Origin: Isoetes taiwanensis | Lineage: Eukaryota; Streptophyta; Lycopodiopsida; Isoetales; Isoetaceae | Length of the DNA: 64,000 nt | NCBI GenBank assembly: GCA_021234155.1 | Contig: JAJEKV010000112.1 | Coordinates: forward strand, 184,001-248,000 | Direction: 5' to 3' | Notes under the pieces: generated by a model | Seen by the model: only the letters and a program-made list of their open reading frames with translations | Told to the model about the DNA's origin: nothing | Databases searched by the model: none | Part shown: positions 1 to 11,980 of the stretch, in pieces | Layout: each line of letters starts with the position of its first letter | How positions within the stretch are numbered: the stretch's first letter is position 1 | Translations under genes and position numbers: made by a program

Positions 1-1340
1 ATAGAATCGGTGAAGCAAAGGATTAAGGTACAATCTTTTCCTTCCTTTTGGGTTAATCAGCTATAGGTTTTCCTTCTACCCGCCATGCAAATGCCCTTGA
101 ATCGATACCCGGACTTTGAATTTTGTTCATGATATCCTAATGATTGCTCATGATCTCTTCGGTATAGACCCCTCATATATAAGTGTAAGAAGGTGCATGC
201 ATGAGAAGAATTACATCTTTTCCACAAATCTATTTGCTTCGGAAGAATCCAGAATTTGATATTTGCAAACCGGCTCATGGTTAGAATATTCCAGGTTTAC
301 TTCTTCTTCTATTTCTCAATATAGGACATTTATTTGCTCTGTATTGCCATTGATTCATTCTCCGATTTTGTGACTTTTCATATTGTATAAGATTAACTAT
401 GATCTATTTTCATATTTTTGGGTTGTTTAGATCGGTTCATCATATTAAGGAGTGTATTATAGCGGGTTGAACACCGTCATTTGAGACAAAATTATTGTTC
501 CCGATATCGCATTCATTGGATCTAATTTGCATGTCCGACAAGTATAACCTCTTGCTTTTTTTATTTTTCACACCCTAAATTCAAATTTACGGGTTAACAT
601 TATCTGCAGAAGCCAACATATACCCTTAGAAAACCCTCTTATCTTCAGATCTTGCATAAGCCATATTTAGGCGGGAATTCCATATCGATTATAATGACTC
701 CATCCATAAAAACGCCATCTTTAGCATTCCAAGCATCTAGCTGTAACACGAAATGCCGAGAGACCATATTTATATCCCGGAGTTGACCTATCTAAGTGAT
801 TTTTGCACTTCTTACTCGGATATGCCCCAGTATGTGGCATGCAATTTTCAGAATAAAGGAATGTTATTTTTTTGATCTTAGCTTCTCTATTTCTGCAGGA
901 GGAAATGTTGGGCACTTTGGTAATTCGATTTCATATTTGGCTGACAAGTATAAGGTATATGCTATTGAAAAGCATTTTCTTTGAGTTCTAATATTCAAGG
1001 TTCCTGTGTTACAATGGTTTAATCTGCAGGGGTATAGATATTTGTGTCAAGGTTTTACTCCATATATTTATTTCTGCATTTGCATCAGAGGAATAAGTGT
1101 ATGAGAATAAGTTTTCCAGTTTGTGGTTAACCTGGGAGACTTTGTTTTGTGTGTATGTATAAGTGTAGTTACCATCATTTTTGGCATTATTCTATTGTAG
1201 GGATCTTATATTTCAAGTTTTGAGAACCAACATCAAATGTTGTCTACCTTTCGTGCAAAGTAAGGAAGGTAGCATAAGATGATTTAATTATGTGTTGTTT
1301 TTTTATGATGCTGCTGTTGTAATGTGTAGGTTCTCCAAAG
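1..1340. other. Anonymous AT-rich DNA
   Basis: I see no gene, tRNA or recognisable transposon. Open frames are under 75 codons and have no family motif. It reads as intergenic or intronic plant DNA. Confidence 0.5.
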
Positions 1341-1355
1341 CTATGGAATGCAGTG

Positions 1356-1460
1356 TTCAAAAGGATTGGAAGATAGATCCTTCAGATCCTGAGGATCGAA
1401 AGGATCTAAAGGATCGAAAGATCGATCATTTTAGATCCTTTTCAGACCCTTTTAGAAATA
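1356..1460. repeat. GGATC/GATCC-rich local repeat
   Basis: The motif AAGGATC and its complement GATCCTT recur about eight times in roughly 100 bases, so the segment can fold on itself. No coding function is apparent. Confidence 0.6.
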
Positions 1461-1771
1461 ATAAAATTTACTTCAAATATATATTTAAAATAAATAGCCA
1501 GCCTATTTCCACTTCCACTACTTGCCCCTGGAATTTTAGAGTGTTCTGAACAGGCTCGCTTCCATAACTTATTTTCCTCCTTCGGCATTCTGAATCTGAT
1601 CTGTTCTATTCAAAATCAAATTTCTTGTCTGTTCTAACTTCTCATATCTAACTTCAATCAGATCAGATTCCCTCCCTCTGTTCCCATCTTGGCACTGTTA
1701 CCTTTGTTCCCTCTGAAATCAATCGACCTCTGTTACCTCTGAAATCGATCAACCTCACCTCTGAAACTAAC

Positions 1772-1846
1772 CTGAGTGATTCGGCCTGAGTGATTCTCTA
1801 ACCTGAGTGATTCGGCCCGAGTGATTCACTAACCTGGGTGATTCGG
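1772..1846 (+). repeat. Short tandem repeat, ACCTGAGTGATTCGGCC type
   Basis: Five imperfect copies of a 15-25 base unit built on CTGAGTGATTC follow one another. The flanks (1,461-1,771 and 1,847-2,430) show no gene. Confidence 0.7.
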
Positions 1847-2430
1847 CACTCACAGCAGGTCGGAACAACAACCGACGGTCGGGCGGAGCGAGACGCGGAC
1901 GGAAGACGAAGACCTAACCTAAACGCCCAAATCATATGAAGTGGTTGATAAATTGCCATTTCACAATTATCGTTTCATTGCCAGTTGAGAAAAGATCTTT
2001 TGCTACAGGAATCTTTTGCAATGTTAATGTTTTACGCCCCTTCATAATTCTACAACTTATTAACAAGAAAAGAATACTTGGTTTTACATATTTGAAGGTA
2101 ATAGACCCATGGTTTATTGAATTGTAATAGACCTATGGTTCCATAAAGAATTGTAGTTTCAAGTTTATGCTTAGGGCACCTCTTGCATTTAGAGCACATA
2201 TTTCCTATATGCCTACATTTGCCAAGTACCTTTTCTTGGTGCAATGTTTTAAACATGAAAAAAGCCTGCCCTAAATTTTAATGTAAATATGCATGTTGGG
2301 ATAAAGTTGTGCATGTATCTTATGAACTTTTGAGGATGTTGTCTTTATGATAAATGGAAAACATAAATAAAGTTGCCCCTCATTATGACGTAATTGCATT
2401 GGAAATAAAACTTATGCTCAGGGCACCCTT

Positions 2431-3208
2431 TATTTTATGCTCATATATAAAAGTTTGAGGAAGGGACCGTGAGTCTTCAATATAATGAAGTGAATCTCTA
2501 GAATCGATAGGTCCGGATGTCACAAAGTCTTTAGGATGCAATGTCTTTAAGATGCATCTCGACTTGAATGCGGCGTTTTAGTAGCAAAAGGGCTCACTTG
2601 AGTTAGAATATATAATGAAACACATTTTAGGGTCTACAAATTGATCCACCCTGAGGAGGTATCTGATTCCATTATATGAGCCTACCTTCGGGATGAGTTG
2701 TCTCACGTGCTTGATAGTCGTCAGACATTGTGTGTGGTTGTAATCAATGACTCGCCTGTGCTTTTCACTTTTACCTCAGCTAAGATGTTATCTGAGAAGT
2801 GAAGTCATCACGAGAGCATCCAATAAAGTACAAAATTAGGCCTTTGGTGATGTATTCCATGTGTAGATGCATAAATTACACCAATGAACGAGGACAAAAA
2901 TTTTTGTTTTGTATTTCTGTACTTATTTTTTTATGTATTTAACTACTTCTAAGCGTGACATTTTGAGCATAAGTTTTGGATTTGTCTTTCCAAATTTTAG
3001 TTTTTCGAAGTAGATTTAACTGCCCCCCACATTCCTTATAAAACATTGTTTTCTCTTCTGAAATCCATAAACGCAAAGTTAATACACTGATGATACTGTC
3101 ACTAGACAACTTCAATAATAAAAATAATTACAAAAGCAAATAATGTCCATTAACATGCGCTGTTGTTGAAGTTGCACATATAGATGTTAAACGCCGAGTA
3201 GAAATACA
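2431..3208. other. Possible Helitron interior, no coding signal
   Basis: No ORF of note. The segment lies immediately 5' of a Helitron-like terminus and could be the body of a short non-autonomous Helitron, but I could not define the 5' TC end. An ATATATAAAAG sequence near 2,441 is only a weak candidate. Confidence 0.25.
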
Positions 3209-3218
3209 TGCCAGGACA

Positions 3219-3251
3219 TTAGCCCGGCAACGCCGGGCACACGTTTACTAG
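3219..3251 (+). mobile_element. Helitron-type 3' terminus
   Basis: A GC-rich hairpin (GCCCGGC, loop AAC, GCCGGGC) is followed after about ten bases by CTAG and then T. Plant Helitrons end in a short GC-rich hairpin about 10 bases before CTRR and insert between A and T, and this fits that description. The hairpin is conspicuous in otherwise AT-rich DNA. No Rep/helicase ORF lies nearby, so if real it ends a non-autonomous copy. Confidence 0.65.
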
Positions 3252-4275
3252 TATAACTTACAAAGATCAAGAAAATATGCCTTCCCTATCATATACATAC
3301 AGGATTGCTATTGTGGGTGATGCTTGACCCAAAATCTTATAGTATTTGTTAGCATGTATTTAGGGTAGTACTCTATTCTATTCTATTCTATGGTTTGTTA
3401 TTTTTGAATTAGGGCTCCAAAGTCGGTGTTCGATTTTTTGTTCGCAAGGTCTGGATGTGGCGTCATGGTCCAAAATATAGCTTCTATTTCCGTCTTTTCT
3501 CGGCTACGTTTTCCCATTTCTTGTTGCAGTTTAACAGGAATCATCTTAGGATTGATCAAAGATGTCTAAGGTTTCTCTAATGGCTTGTATAGTATGAATC
3601 GCTAGGTAAAATGCAGTTTCTCATTCTTATATTCATGCATATAAGTGATGCATTTATTTTGTCTTGAAAGACACCGAAGTTAGGAATTTGTTGCAACATG
3701 GATTAGGGAAGAATACACATGTTGTAAGAAAATGCCTTTAAAGACACTGCGCTGCTCCCTTTCCAAGATTTTCAGCACTTGGAAGAAAAGTTCGATTTGC
3801 TGGTGGTGGTTCTTGGTAATTTGTTACATGATATTCCTCTGGTTTTGGGGTTAAATCGGCTTCAGTCTGTTACTTACCATGTGACGCTGTTAATCTTATT
3901 CTGCATGTGTACATATTGCTCTTTATTTGCGTTACATGTGAAGCTGATGATCTTGTTTTGAATGTACAAGGCCATTGAATTGGTCACACGTGAAGCTACT
4001 ATGCTTTTTATTTTCTTTTTAAGGGTAAGAATGTAGATTTATTTATATGCACGATAGAATACATCAAGTCCCTCTATATATCAACTCCCTCTATAATTAT
4101 AGGAATCATGTTATTAATTGTGTGCATGACAAAATCAAGGTGTATGTGATACTGGTAGTAGCAAGTCTCTCTTCCTTGCAATCTCCTAATATAGCTGGGT
4201 TTAAGCTTCTCAAAAGTTTGATATATATTGAACTAAGTGTAGTCTTTCTTGAATTGAAGATAAAACTGCAACTGA
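3252..4275. other. Anonymous AT-rich DNA with a short (TTCTA)n run
   Basis: About four TTCTA units occur at 3,370-3,391. The pentamer recurs across the window as a retroelement tail, but here I could not find an element body beside it. No gene is seen. Confidence 0.4.
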
Positions 4276-4830
4276 TTATGACACAGATTCAACAACAATA
4301 TCATGCAAAATACAGAAAGAAAATTTGTAGAAAGTGCTTACTTGTGTCACCTCCAGCAAATGAATAGAATGGTCAATCTTTTCAGCTGTTTCACTCACAT
4401 GTTTTCTCGCACGTTTTTTATATGGTGAGATCCTAGTATTCTCATCCCAAAATTTCTTTATCTTAGCTATTGCTTCATCTGAAAGTGCATCAGAACTTTT
4501 TCTCCTTTGAAACATTGGCCAAGGACCTATATCAAATTCTGCATACACACGCCGTTGAAATGCTGCTGCCACAGTTCTTCTTGGAATAGATAGAGGCCTT
4601 GCCATTGCTAATTGATTGACTCCCTTTGTTGAAGATGCAGCCATTTGCAATGTACCTAGCTTCTTATTTGAAGAACATCAGTATTTCTATCATATTTTTG
4701 AGCTTGAAAAGTCTCTTTCACTTTCAAAATTAAATTCCTCATAAGGGCATTTTTCTTTGGATCTGCTACATCAACATCTAATGGAAGATTTTGATCTTCT
4801 TGAAGAATATCGATACCTTTGAGGCAAAAT
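4276..4830 (-). pseudogene. Unidentified ORF, possibly transposon-derived
   Basis: A 124-codon minus-strand frame (4,276-4,650) contains a segment beginning LSDEAIAKIKKFWDENTRIS. Just upstream on the same strand (about 4,670-4,820) another frame reads LPLDVDVADPKKNALMRNLI before a stop. Both look protein-like in composition (charged, low in Ser/Leu repeats), unlike random frames of AT-rich DNA. I do not recognise the family. The KKFWDENTRIS stretch loosely recalls linkers upstream of DDE-type transposases, but this is weak. Stop codons separate the pieces, so a relic is more likely than a working gene. Confidence 0.35.
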
Positions 4831-6420
4831 TATTTGTAATTTCGTTGAAATAATCTTCTAAATTCCTTGATAATTCCATAAATCTTCTTTCACTCAAAAC
4901 ACCACAATCTTTGGTATTGGCAGGAGGATTGTTTTCCTTCTATCTTTGTCTCTTTCTCTCTTGAGCTTTTCTTCTATATTCAACTTGAATTTGCAAGAAA
5001 ATCCTTCTTTTGATTGAATTGATGCTTTTAGGAAAGCTATCTATTAAAATTCGCAAGACAGGTTTTAATTACAATTCTCCAATTGCAATTCCGAATTCTA
5101 AATTCTCCCATCCATCACTAAAGGAAACTCCATCGATCTCCTCCTCCCCATCAGAGTTCCCGCATCTTTGGAGATCCTACTCAGTGGTCCCTACCATTTC
5201 GGAGCTGCATATACTATTTTTCGTACATGCCAATTCTGTTGGATATCACAAGTCCGGGCGCTATTAAGCACTTTCAGCACATAAAGCACATGTCCAGACA
5301 ATGCTTTCTGTATACCAGTATAGAATTTACACCCTTAGATAGAAAATTTTCAAATTAGAAAAATATCTACAAAAGAGATGATTAAATAATTGATGTTTGA
5401 TCATATATGATATTCACTGGATCAATGAAGTTATTGGTTAAAATGGATTGTCACTTATTGTTTGGTTGTTTTGTTACATGTATTAATTTTATGCTGGTCC
5501 AGAGCATCAAGTGGAAATGAATTAATCTTTGTGTAAATCATGAATAGCTCAAAGTGTTTGATTCTCCAAATGTTTATGGCCATAACCACCCATGTGTTTG
5601 CAATTGCTGTTGTGACCAAAATGTCGATCGCAGAGCCCTTCTGTGTGCAGCTAAGGTAACAAAGGAAGATTTAATATGGCCAAGGTAGAGTCGTGCTTGT
5701 GTATGTTCTGCACACTCAGCATTATGGTATGAGGAAGAGGACAGAAGGACGGGAGCTTCAACCTCAGATCTCCCTTCTAGTTAGTCCCTTTTCTATTCTC
5801 TTAGTTATCAGTCCTGTGGTATCTTGATATTACTCTGCATCAAAAGAACTTATGTGAAAAATCCTTACATCTTTTTTATGATGGGTTATACTTCCCTGTA
5901 AAAAGTATTTTTGTACTTTAATTCTTATATAAATATCCAAATGACCTTCAATTAAGAAAAAAAAAAAAATGATGTTTGAAGCCAAGAGGCTGCTCATAAT
6001 ATAAAGGTAATTTCAAATTTTACTATGACATCTCCTACAACATTGCAATGCTCCAATTAGTCTAAGTATAGGAGATCCCCCCCACACCACCCCCTCCCCC
6101 ACAAAAGAGCAATGTACCACTGGCAAAAAAGAGGCCCTCCATCTTCTAACTCGAACCACTTGTGATGGTCCATGGTGATTCAGAGCTGGGCAATTAAGTG
6201 TTTGAGCAAATGATATGAAGGTGCCATTAATCATTCCTTCTTTGGGTTGATTTGTATTGTGAAAGCATATACGGTGTTAGCAGATGGCAACAAATACAAA
6301 AAACACATATTAAACCACCTTGAAAGTGGTGGTGACCACGCAAGCCTTGAACCGATGGTAGAATCTCAGACCTCGAACGGGGCAAAATAGAATTTTGGAG
6401 GGGTGAAATAAGACTTGGAC
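4831..6420. other. Anonymous DNA with A-run
   Basis: No gene is recognised. A run of 13 A at about 5,957-5,969 may be a retroposon tail on the plus strand, but no body could be delimited upstream. Frames at 5,010-5,267 and 6,013-6,234 carry no motifs. Confidence 0.4.
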
Positions 6421-6424
6421 GAGT

Positions 6425-7215
6425 GAAATAAGGCCCTTTTTCTATACTAGTCTTAAAATATGACTGTTATATACAATATATGACACCATTTGTGACTCCA
6501 AGGCTAAAAATGAGACACAGAAATTTTAACTTGCTTTTTCACTGCATTGTAGTCATAAAATATGACACTAATAAAATACTACTGGAAAACCATTAAAAAA
6601 TAAGGCACATTTTATTTTTAGTTATATATTCAAATAAGAGTAGGGCCCTTTTTCCAGGATAGACTTATTTCTAAAAGTCACATATTTTATCAAATAATGT
6701 TTGGCCATCTATTGACCTAAAAGAAAATCATTTTTCCACTATGAAAATAAGACATGTCTTATTTAGGTTCGGAATAGGTCTGGATAGGTTTGAATACCAC
6801 TTTTTATTTGGGGAGATTTCCCCCGCCGTAAAATAAGACATCTAGTCTTATTTGAATATATTACTAAAAATAATTCATAGTTTTCATTAGTATTTTGGTG
6901 GTGTCATATTTTATGACTACCATGCAAAGGAAAAGCAAGTTTAAATATGTGTGTCTCATATTAAGGCCTGGAGTCACAAATGGTGCCGTATATTGTATAT
7001 GACGACCATATTTTGCGATAGTGTGGAAAAAGGCGGGTGTCTTATTTTATTCATTAAAAGTGCTATCCAAACCTATTCCAAACCTAAATATGACACGTCT
7101 TATTTTCATAGTGGAAATGTGCCTTTTTTTTAAGGACATTAGGTGGCCAAACCTCATTTGATAAAATATGTGATCGTTAAAATTAATACTACCGTGGAAA
7201 AAGGGCCTAAAAACT
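6425..7215. repeat. Permuted inverted repeat (foldback-like)
   Basis: Two ~170-base modules each begin GGCCCTTTTTC. Module A is 6,425-6,600 and module B is 6,640-6,800. The reverse complement of 6,870-7,035 matches A, and that of 7,035-7,215 matches B. A simple palindrome would run A-B-B'-A'; here the order is A-B-A'-B', so the arms are permuted. Shared phrases include CATAAAATATGACAC and ACACCATTTGTGACTCCA. No ORF is present. It resembles a complex foldback or MITE-like element built of tandem sub-repeats. Confidence 0.7.
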
Positions 7216-8800
7216 TTGTAAAATATAGAGTCATAATAGACACATGAGCATGCTATTAATGTTTACGGTCGACAATTTAAGATGTACATGCAGCTATACA
7301 CTATTGTGGAATGAGGTTAAGTGTGACTAAGTGCTGAATCTGGCATGACAATGGCATTGTGACTATGATGAGGCCAAGACAATGATGACAGATTCAGTAG
7401 CAACAAGATAAATCCATTAGAATGGGCCACACGTGACAATCACCCATCTGCCGCAAATATGGTGCGGGAGGGGCTACATCCTAAAATACTGGGTAAGCAT
7501 GATAGGCCATGGGCCAAGCTATGGGTCCATGGATGAATGCTCATGGTGTATCAGCCAGAAGTTCGAGATAACAATTCTCCAGCCAACATTTACACACATC
7601 TTTGAGGAAGCCATGGCAAAGCATAACCCAGAGTTGAGTGCATGCCTCTAGTTTCATTGAATGTTTCATCTATATCCTTTCATTCAACATCTAGTTCAAA
7701 ATGACTTTTCATAAGAAAAGGTCAATAATGGAACCACTCATGGTATCAATGTCAACTAATCATTTAAAGACCAATTAAGATGTATCGATTCATATTCGTT
7801 GATGCCTCGCTTGTCACTTTGAGAGTAATCAAGTTAGCGGGACCATCATATTGCTCCACCATACGCGTTTGATCATATTTGCTCCTTGGAAATGATGTCA
7901 ACCATCAAACAAGTTGACAATTCTATATCAATTGAATTAAGTATGGCCCATATTTGCACCATAATATCAAAAACGTTGACAACTTTATATTCATCGCACT
8001 AAGGATGGCCCTTCTTTTCCATGTTCATGTATATGATGTACTTTCGTTTGGACGTATCATTCATTCTCTTCCCAGAAGCTGTAGAGCTTCTTGTGGATGT
8101 TAAAAATCTTATCTTATTTTATCCAAATTATTCTTATATTTTAGAATTTGCAAGCATGGTATCAAAGCTAGAGATTTCACTGCTAAAAATTATCTATCCC
8201 TCTTCTTAATTTGCTTTTAGCTTGGCTTTCTTAGTCATCTTAAATTATAATTACAGTATTTTTAGTGTCAAATATTTTTTGTTTTATATACAAGAAAGTC
8301 CGTTCACTTCATATTGTGGAGCCGATTTGGGTGTCAATTTCTTGTCGTAAATTGGCTATTGTTTATCTTTTGTGCACATATTAGAGGCAACACTTATTGC
8401 TTCATATATACAAGAAAGTTTGTTTACTTTAGTAAGTTGGCTTTTGTTTACATTCCCATCTAATCATGGCCTTCAATTTATATGTGGGCTTGCTTTTATC
8501 TTCTGACCTTGTTATTTGCAAGCTTGCCTAACCTAAGCTTCTAATCTATCCATGTCTGTGCAAAAGTGATGTGGCATAGAGACAATTATAAAATCTTCAA
8601 ATATTCAAATCTAGGACTATACAAAATAGAAAGCATGAAGGAATGATGGACCGAGCCCATATGTCATGATTGTAGAACGAAGTTTAGTGCGCTTAGGGTA
8701 TTAATATCTTCATATTGAGTGGATCTAGAATGAAATGTGTTTATGAAATTGTGGTGCTAGATTCTAGGATGTTTGTTTGTATTTAGCAACTAGTTTATGT
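7216..8800. other. Anonymous AT-rich DNA
   Basis: I see no gene or recognisable repeat. The longest frames (62-72 codons at 7,433-7,651 and 8,021-8,209) lack family motifs. Confidence 0.45.
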
Positions 8801-8804
8801 TTTA

Positions 8805-8905
8805 TATTTGAATCTTCTACATGATGTAGGTTAAGACATTGAATGTGTGTTGTTTTTGTATTTGAATCTTCTATATGATGTAGGTTAGGAAATTGAATGT
8901 GTGTT
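8805..8905 (+). repeat. Two-copy tandem duplication (~60 bp)
   Basis: The phrase TTGAATCTTCTACATGATG, followed by TAGGTTA and later TTGAATGTGTGTT, occurs twice with a period of about 60 bases and few substitutions. Confidence 0.75.
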
Positions 8906-9227
8906 CCTTCACGTGGTTGCAATGTATTGGAAATTTTCAAGGATTTGACAAAATATTTTTCATTTCCATGTAGTTGCATTGCATTCGTTTAGTGAACCTT
9001 TTGCTAATATGATTAATCTTATTTTGCCTCAGGCAAAACAAGCTCACAATACATTTTTATTTTATTACACTGCTAGGTCTAGAATGGGGCTCGCATGAAA
9101 ATGACAAAACCTAGGCTTCTCGTTTGTCTCAGCAGATTTTCTACAATGGTGGATAGTGGGTAGCCGCACACATGCGAACTACCCATGAAAAAATAAAGGG
9201 AATGTCTAATTATACAACTTGGAATAG

Positions 9228-9330
9228 ATGTTTGGTTTGTGTACCTGCCGAAAGCTTATCACCGGGATTAAAAAACCCCGCCCTTTTGGGTTTTCGAGGA
9301 AAAACCCTAGTGATAAGCCTTCGGCAAGGG
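9228..9330. repeat. Hairpin module of LINE 3' UTR type
   Basis: GGATTAAAAAACCCC, then a GGGTTTTCGAGG segment and AAAAACCCTA, form a self-complementary module. Similar modules lie at 9,697-9,741, 12,107-12,141 and 15,427-15,470, the last three just inside LINE 3' ends. This copy is probably another LINE 3' fragment, although its tail is not visible. Confidence 0.5.
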
Positions 9331-9596
9331 CCTTCGGTAAGGTTGAAAAATCGCTCCCAAAACATCCAAAAATGGAGAAATTGAAACTGTTGTCGCTTGC
9401 CAACCTGTACCTGCACATCATCAACAATAGAACAAATGTGAAAAAACAAACCTCCCAAAGTGGAGGGGCTGATTACACGTGCCACGCAACAACAAAAGAA
9501 AAACCTCTTCAAATAGAGGGGCTGGTCATGTGTGCCAGGTGACAAATATATTAAACAATTAGGGGGGAGGGGGGGAGGGTAGAATAAGGTACTTCT

Positions 9597-9860
9597 GAGA
9601 ATAGAATAGAATAGAATATGATTTTATCGTCCACGGAGACCAACTGGCCTATGGGACCCAAGTACAAAGAGAGAGCAGCAGGCGTATTACTACCAGGATT
9701 AAAAAACCCCCGCCCCGAAGGGTTTTCGGGGGAAAAACCTTAGTAGCAATAAGGATGCTGACATACTGCACAGTTATATACATAATCACAAGTACAACTG
9801 AGGTTAATGTCACAAGAGAAGAGGAAGCGCCGATGAGATATTGATGAAGAACCTCGCCTA
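9597..9860 (-). mobile_element. LINE 3' end fragment with (TATTC)n tail
   Basis: Read on the minus strand, the fragment ends in ...CGTGGACGATAAAATCA followed by TATTC repeats (9,597-9,618 on plus). It carries the CCCCCG/CGGGGG hairpin at 9,697-9,741 and the phrase GACCAACTGGCCTATGGGACCCAA. The fragment at 15,337 shows the same order of parts and closely similar phrases. No coding part remains. The right boundary runs into the tandem array. Confidence 0.7.
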
Positions 9861-9899
9861 ATATAGCGATCTCCCGACCAGAGAAAGCATGCAATGCAT

Positions 9900-11600
9900 G
9901 CATGCGAGACATGCATCCTCGCCCTCTCTAGAATCTCGATCCGATGGCTCGGATCGATGGAATTTAGAATGGGGCTCGCATGAAAACGACAAAAATCTCT
10001 TGAATAGAAGAGAACTTCCTTATAAAAAATGAGATCGAGGGCGAAAGGTCAAAGGATTATGGCCAAAGAAGAGGCAAGGTCGAGAAAGAGCATGCCACAA
10101 TATGAAAGAAACATCAAAAAAGTCAATCCAGCAGGGAGAAGCCCCTGCATGGTTTCAAAGAATAGAAAATAAGATACTGTTGAGAGAAAAGAGGAAGCGC
10201 AGATGAGATGTTGATGAAGAACCTTGCCTAATATAGCGATCTCCCAACCAGAGAAAGCATGCAATGCAGGCATGCGAGACATGCATGCTCGCCCTCTCTA
10301 GAATCTCGATCCGATGGCTTGGATCGATGGGATTCTAGAATGGGGCTCGCATGAAAACAACAAATACCTCCCGAATATAAGAGAACTTCCTTATAAAAAA
10401 TGAGATCGAGGGCGAAAGGTTAAAGGATTATGGCCAAAGAAGAGGCAAGGCCAAGAAAGGGCATGCCACAACATGAAAGAAATGCCAAATTGGCCAATCC
10501 AAGCAGGGAGAAGCCCCTCCCCTGTATGGTTTCAAAGAATAGAGAATAAGGTACTGCTGAGAGAGAAGAGGAAGCGCCAATGAGATGTTGATGAAGAACC
10601 TCGCCTAATATACCGATCTCCCAACCAAAGAAAGCATGCAATGCATGCAGTGCATGCTTGCCCTCTCTAGAATCTCGATGCGATGGCTCAGATCGATGGA
10701 ATTTAGAATGGGGCTCGCATGAAAACGACAAAAACCTCTTGAATAGAAGAGAACTTCCTTATCAAAAATGAGATCGAGGGCGAAAGGTCAAAGGATTATG
10801 GCCAAAGAAGAGGCAAGGCCGAGAAAGGGCATGCCACAGTATGAAAGAAATGCCAAATAGGTCAATCCAGCAGGGAGAAGCCCCTGAATGGTTTCAAAGA
10901 ATAGAAGATAAGATACTGCTGAGAAGGAAGGAAGGAAGGAAGGTGTATTTTTACGTCGTAGCACAAGCCAGCATCCTTTAGGACATACGACGGCACATGG
11001 CATATTCTTGCAATCCCCCTTCAAGGAGCACCACCCCCTACAAGGATACCAGGGGCCAAAGGTCCTAGGATGCCAAGATCCTAGTGAGGTTCGAACACGA
11101 GACCTCAATGTGCTAGACGAGTGGAGAGAAACGAGGAAGCGCAGATGAGATGTTGATGAAGAACCTTGCCTAATGTAGCGATCTCCCAACCAGAGAAAGC
11201 ATGCAATGCATGCATGCGAGACATGCATGCTCGCCCTCTCTAGAATCTCAATCCGATGGCTTGGATCGATTGGATTCTAGAATGGGGCTCGCATGAAAAC
11301 GACAAATACCTCCCGAATAGAAGAGAACTTCAAAGAGCATGCCACAACATGAAAGAAATGCCAAATTGGTCAATCCAAGCAGGGAGAAGCCTCTCCCCTG
11401 TATTGTTTCAAAGAATAGAGAATAAGGTACTGCTGAGAGAGAAGAGGAAGTGCCGATGAGATGTTGATGAAGAACCTCGCCTAATATAGCGATCTCCCAA
11501 CAAGAGAAAGCATGCAATGCATACATGCGAGACATACATTCATACATGCTCGCCCTCTTTAGAATCTCGATTCGATGGCTCGGATCGATGAGATTCTTCA
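9900..11600. repeat. ~370-bp tandem repeat array, five copies
   Basis: The anchor GCCCTCTCTAGAATCTCGAT recurs at 9,921, 10,291, 10,660 and 11,233, with a variant at 11,552. Spacings are 370, 369, 573 and 319 bases. The 573-base interval is a normal unit plus a 199-base SINE; the last unit has lost about 50 bases. An isolated piece (TAGAATGGGGCTCGCATGAAAA) lies near 9,080. Each unit contains a related minus-strand frame, but I do not treat it as a gene because the frame lengths vary and no family motif is present. It looks like a small local satellite. Confidence 0.85.
10925..11123 (-). mobile_element. tRNA-derived SINE with (TTCC)n tail
   Basis: On the minus strand the element starts near 11,123. 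It shows a pol III B-box-like GTGTTCGAACCTC (plus 11,090-11,103) in a tRNA-like context and ends ...GACGTAAAAATACACC followed by TTCC repeats at 10,925-10,943. It is flanked by GAGA on both sides (10,921-10,924 and 11,124-11,127). The undisrupted array units show the uninterrupted site, which fixes both ends. Length is 199 bp. Its 3' end resembles that of the LINE at 11.95 kb, suggesting LINE-driven mobilisation. Confidence 0.8.
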
Positions 11601-11868
11601 AGAAGGAATCCTTGTTTGTGTGGTGGATGGACAAATATTTTCCTCTCAGCTGATACAATCATCTGGCCTTATTCTACTGATAATCTCCTCTGAACTCCAC
11701 ATTTGGCAAAATATGCTTATCCTAAAATAATCTTTATATTATAAAATTTTAGCGCATGTCATGAATCAAACCCTTATTTGGACAGTTGAGATCATCTAAT
11801 TGCATCCAAAGGCCGAAATTTATCGCACGACTTCCCACCACCATTATTGGCCATGCACTGATCTCTTA
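11601..11868. other. Anonymous DNA
   Basis: I see nothing assignable between the tandem array and the purine-rich tract. Confidence 0.4.
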
Positions 11869-11980
11869 AGAGGAAAGGGAAAAGGAAAAGGAAAAGGGAG
11901 AAGAAAAGGGCAAAGTGAAAGGAAAAGGCAAAAAGGCGCGGGTAAAAGGGAAAGAAGGAAGGAAGGAAGGAAGGAAGGAA
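11869..11980 (+). repeat. Polypurine tract ending in (GGAA)n
   Basis: Over 90% of bases are A or G, ending in about seven AAGG units (11,950-11,979). The tetranucleotide run is probably the tail of the minus-strand LINE to its right, and the rest is genomic purine-rich DNA. A second polypurine tract lies on the far side of that LINE. Confidence 0.7.

Noticed and set aside
2441-2460. Helitron 5' end candidate (TCATATATAAAAG)
   Set aside because: The base before TC is not A and there is no second copy in the window to support it.
9649-11658. Repeated minus-strand ORFs containing HALHAFSGWEIAILGEVLHQ-like sequence
   Set aside because: They repeat because the ~370-bp DNA unit repeats. Lengths and frames vary, one runs through the SINE, and no family motif is present.
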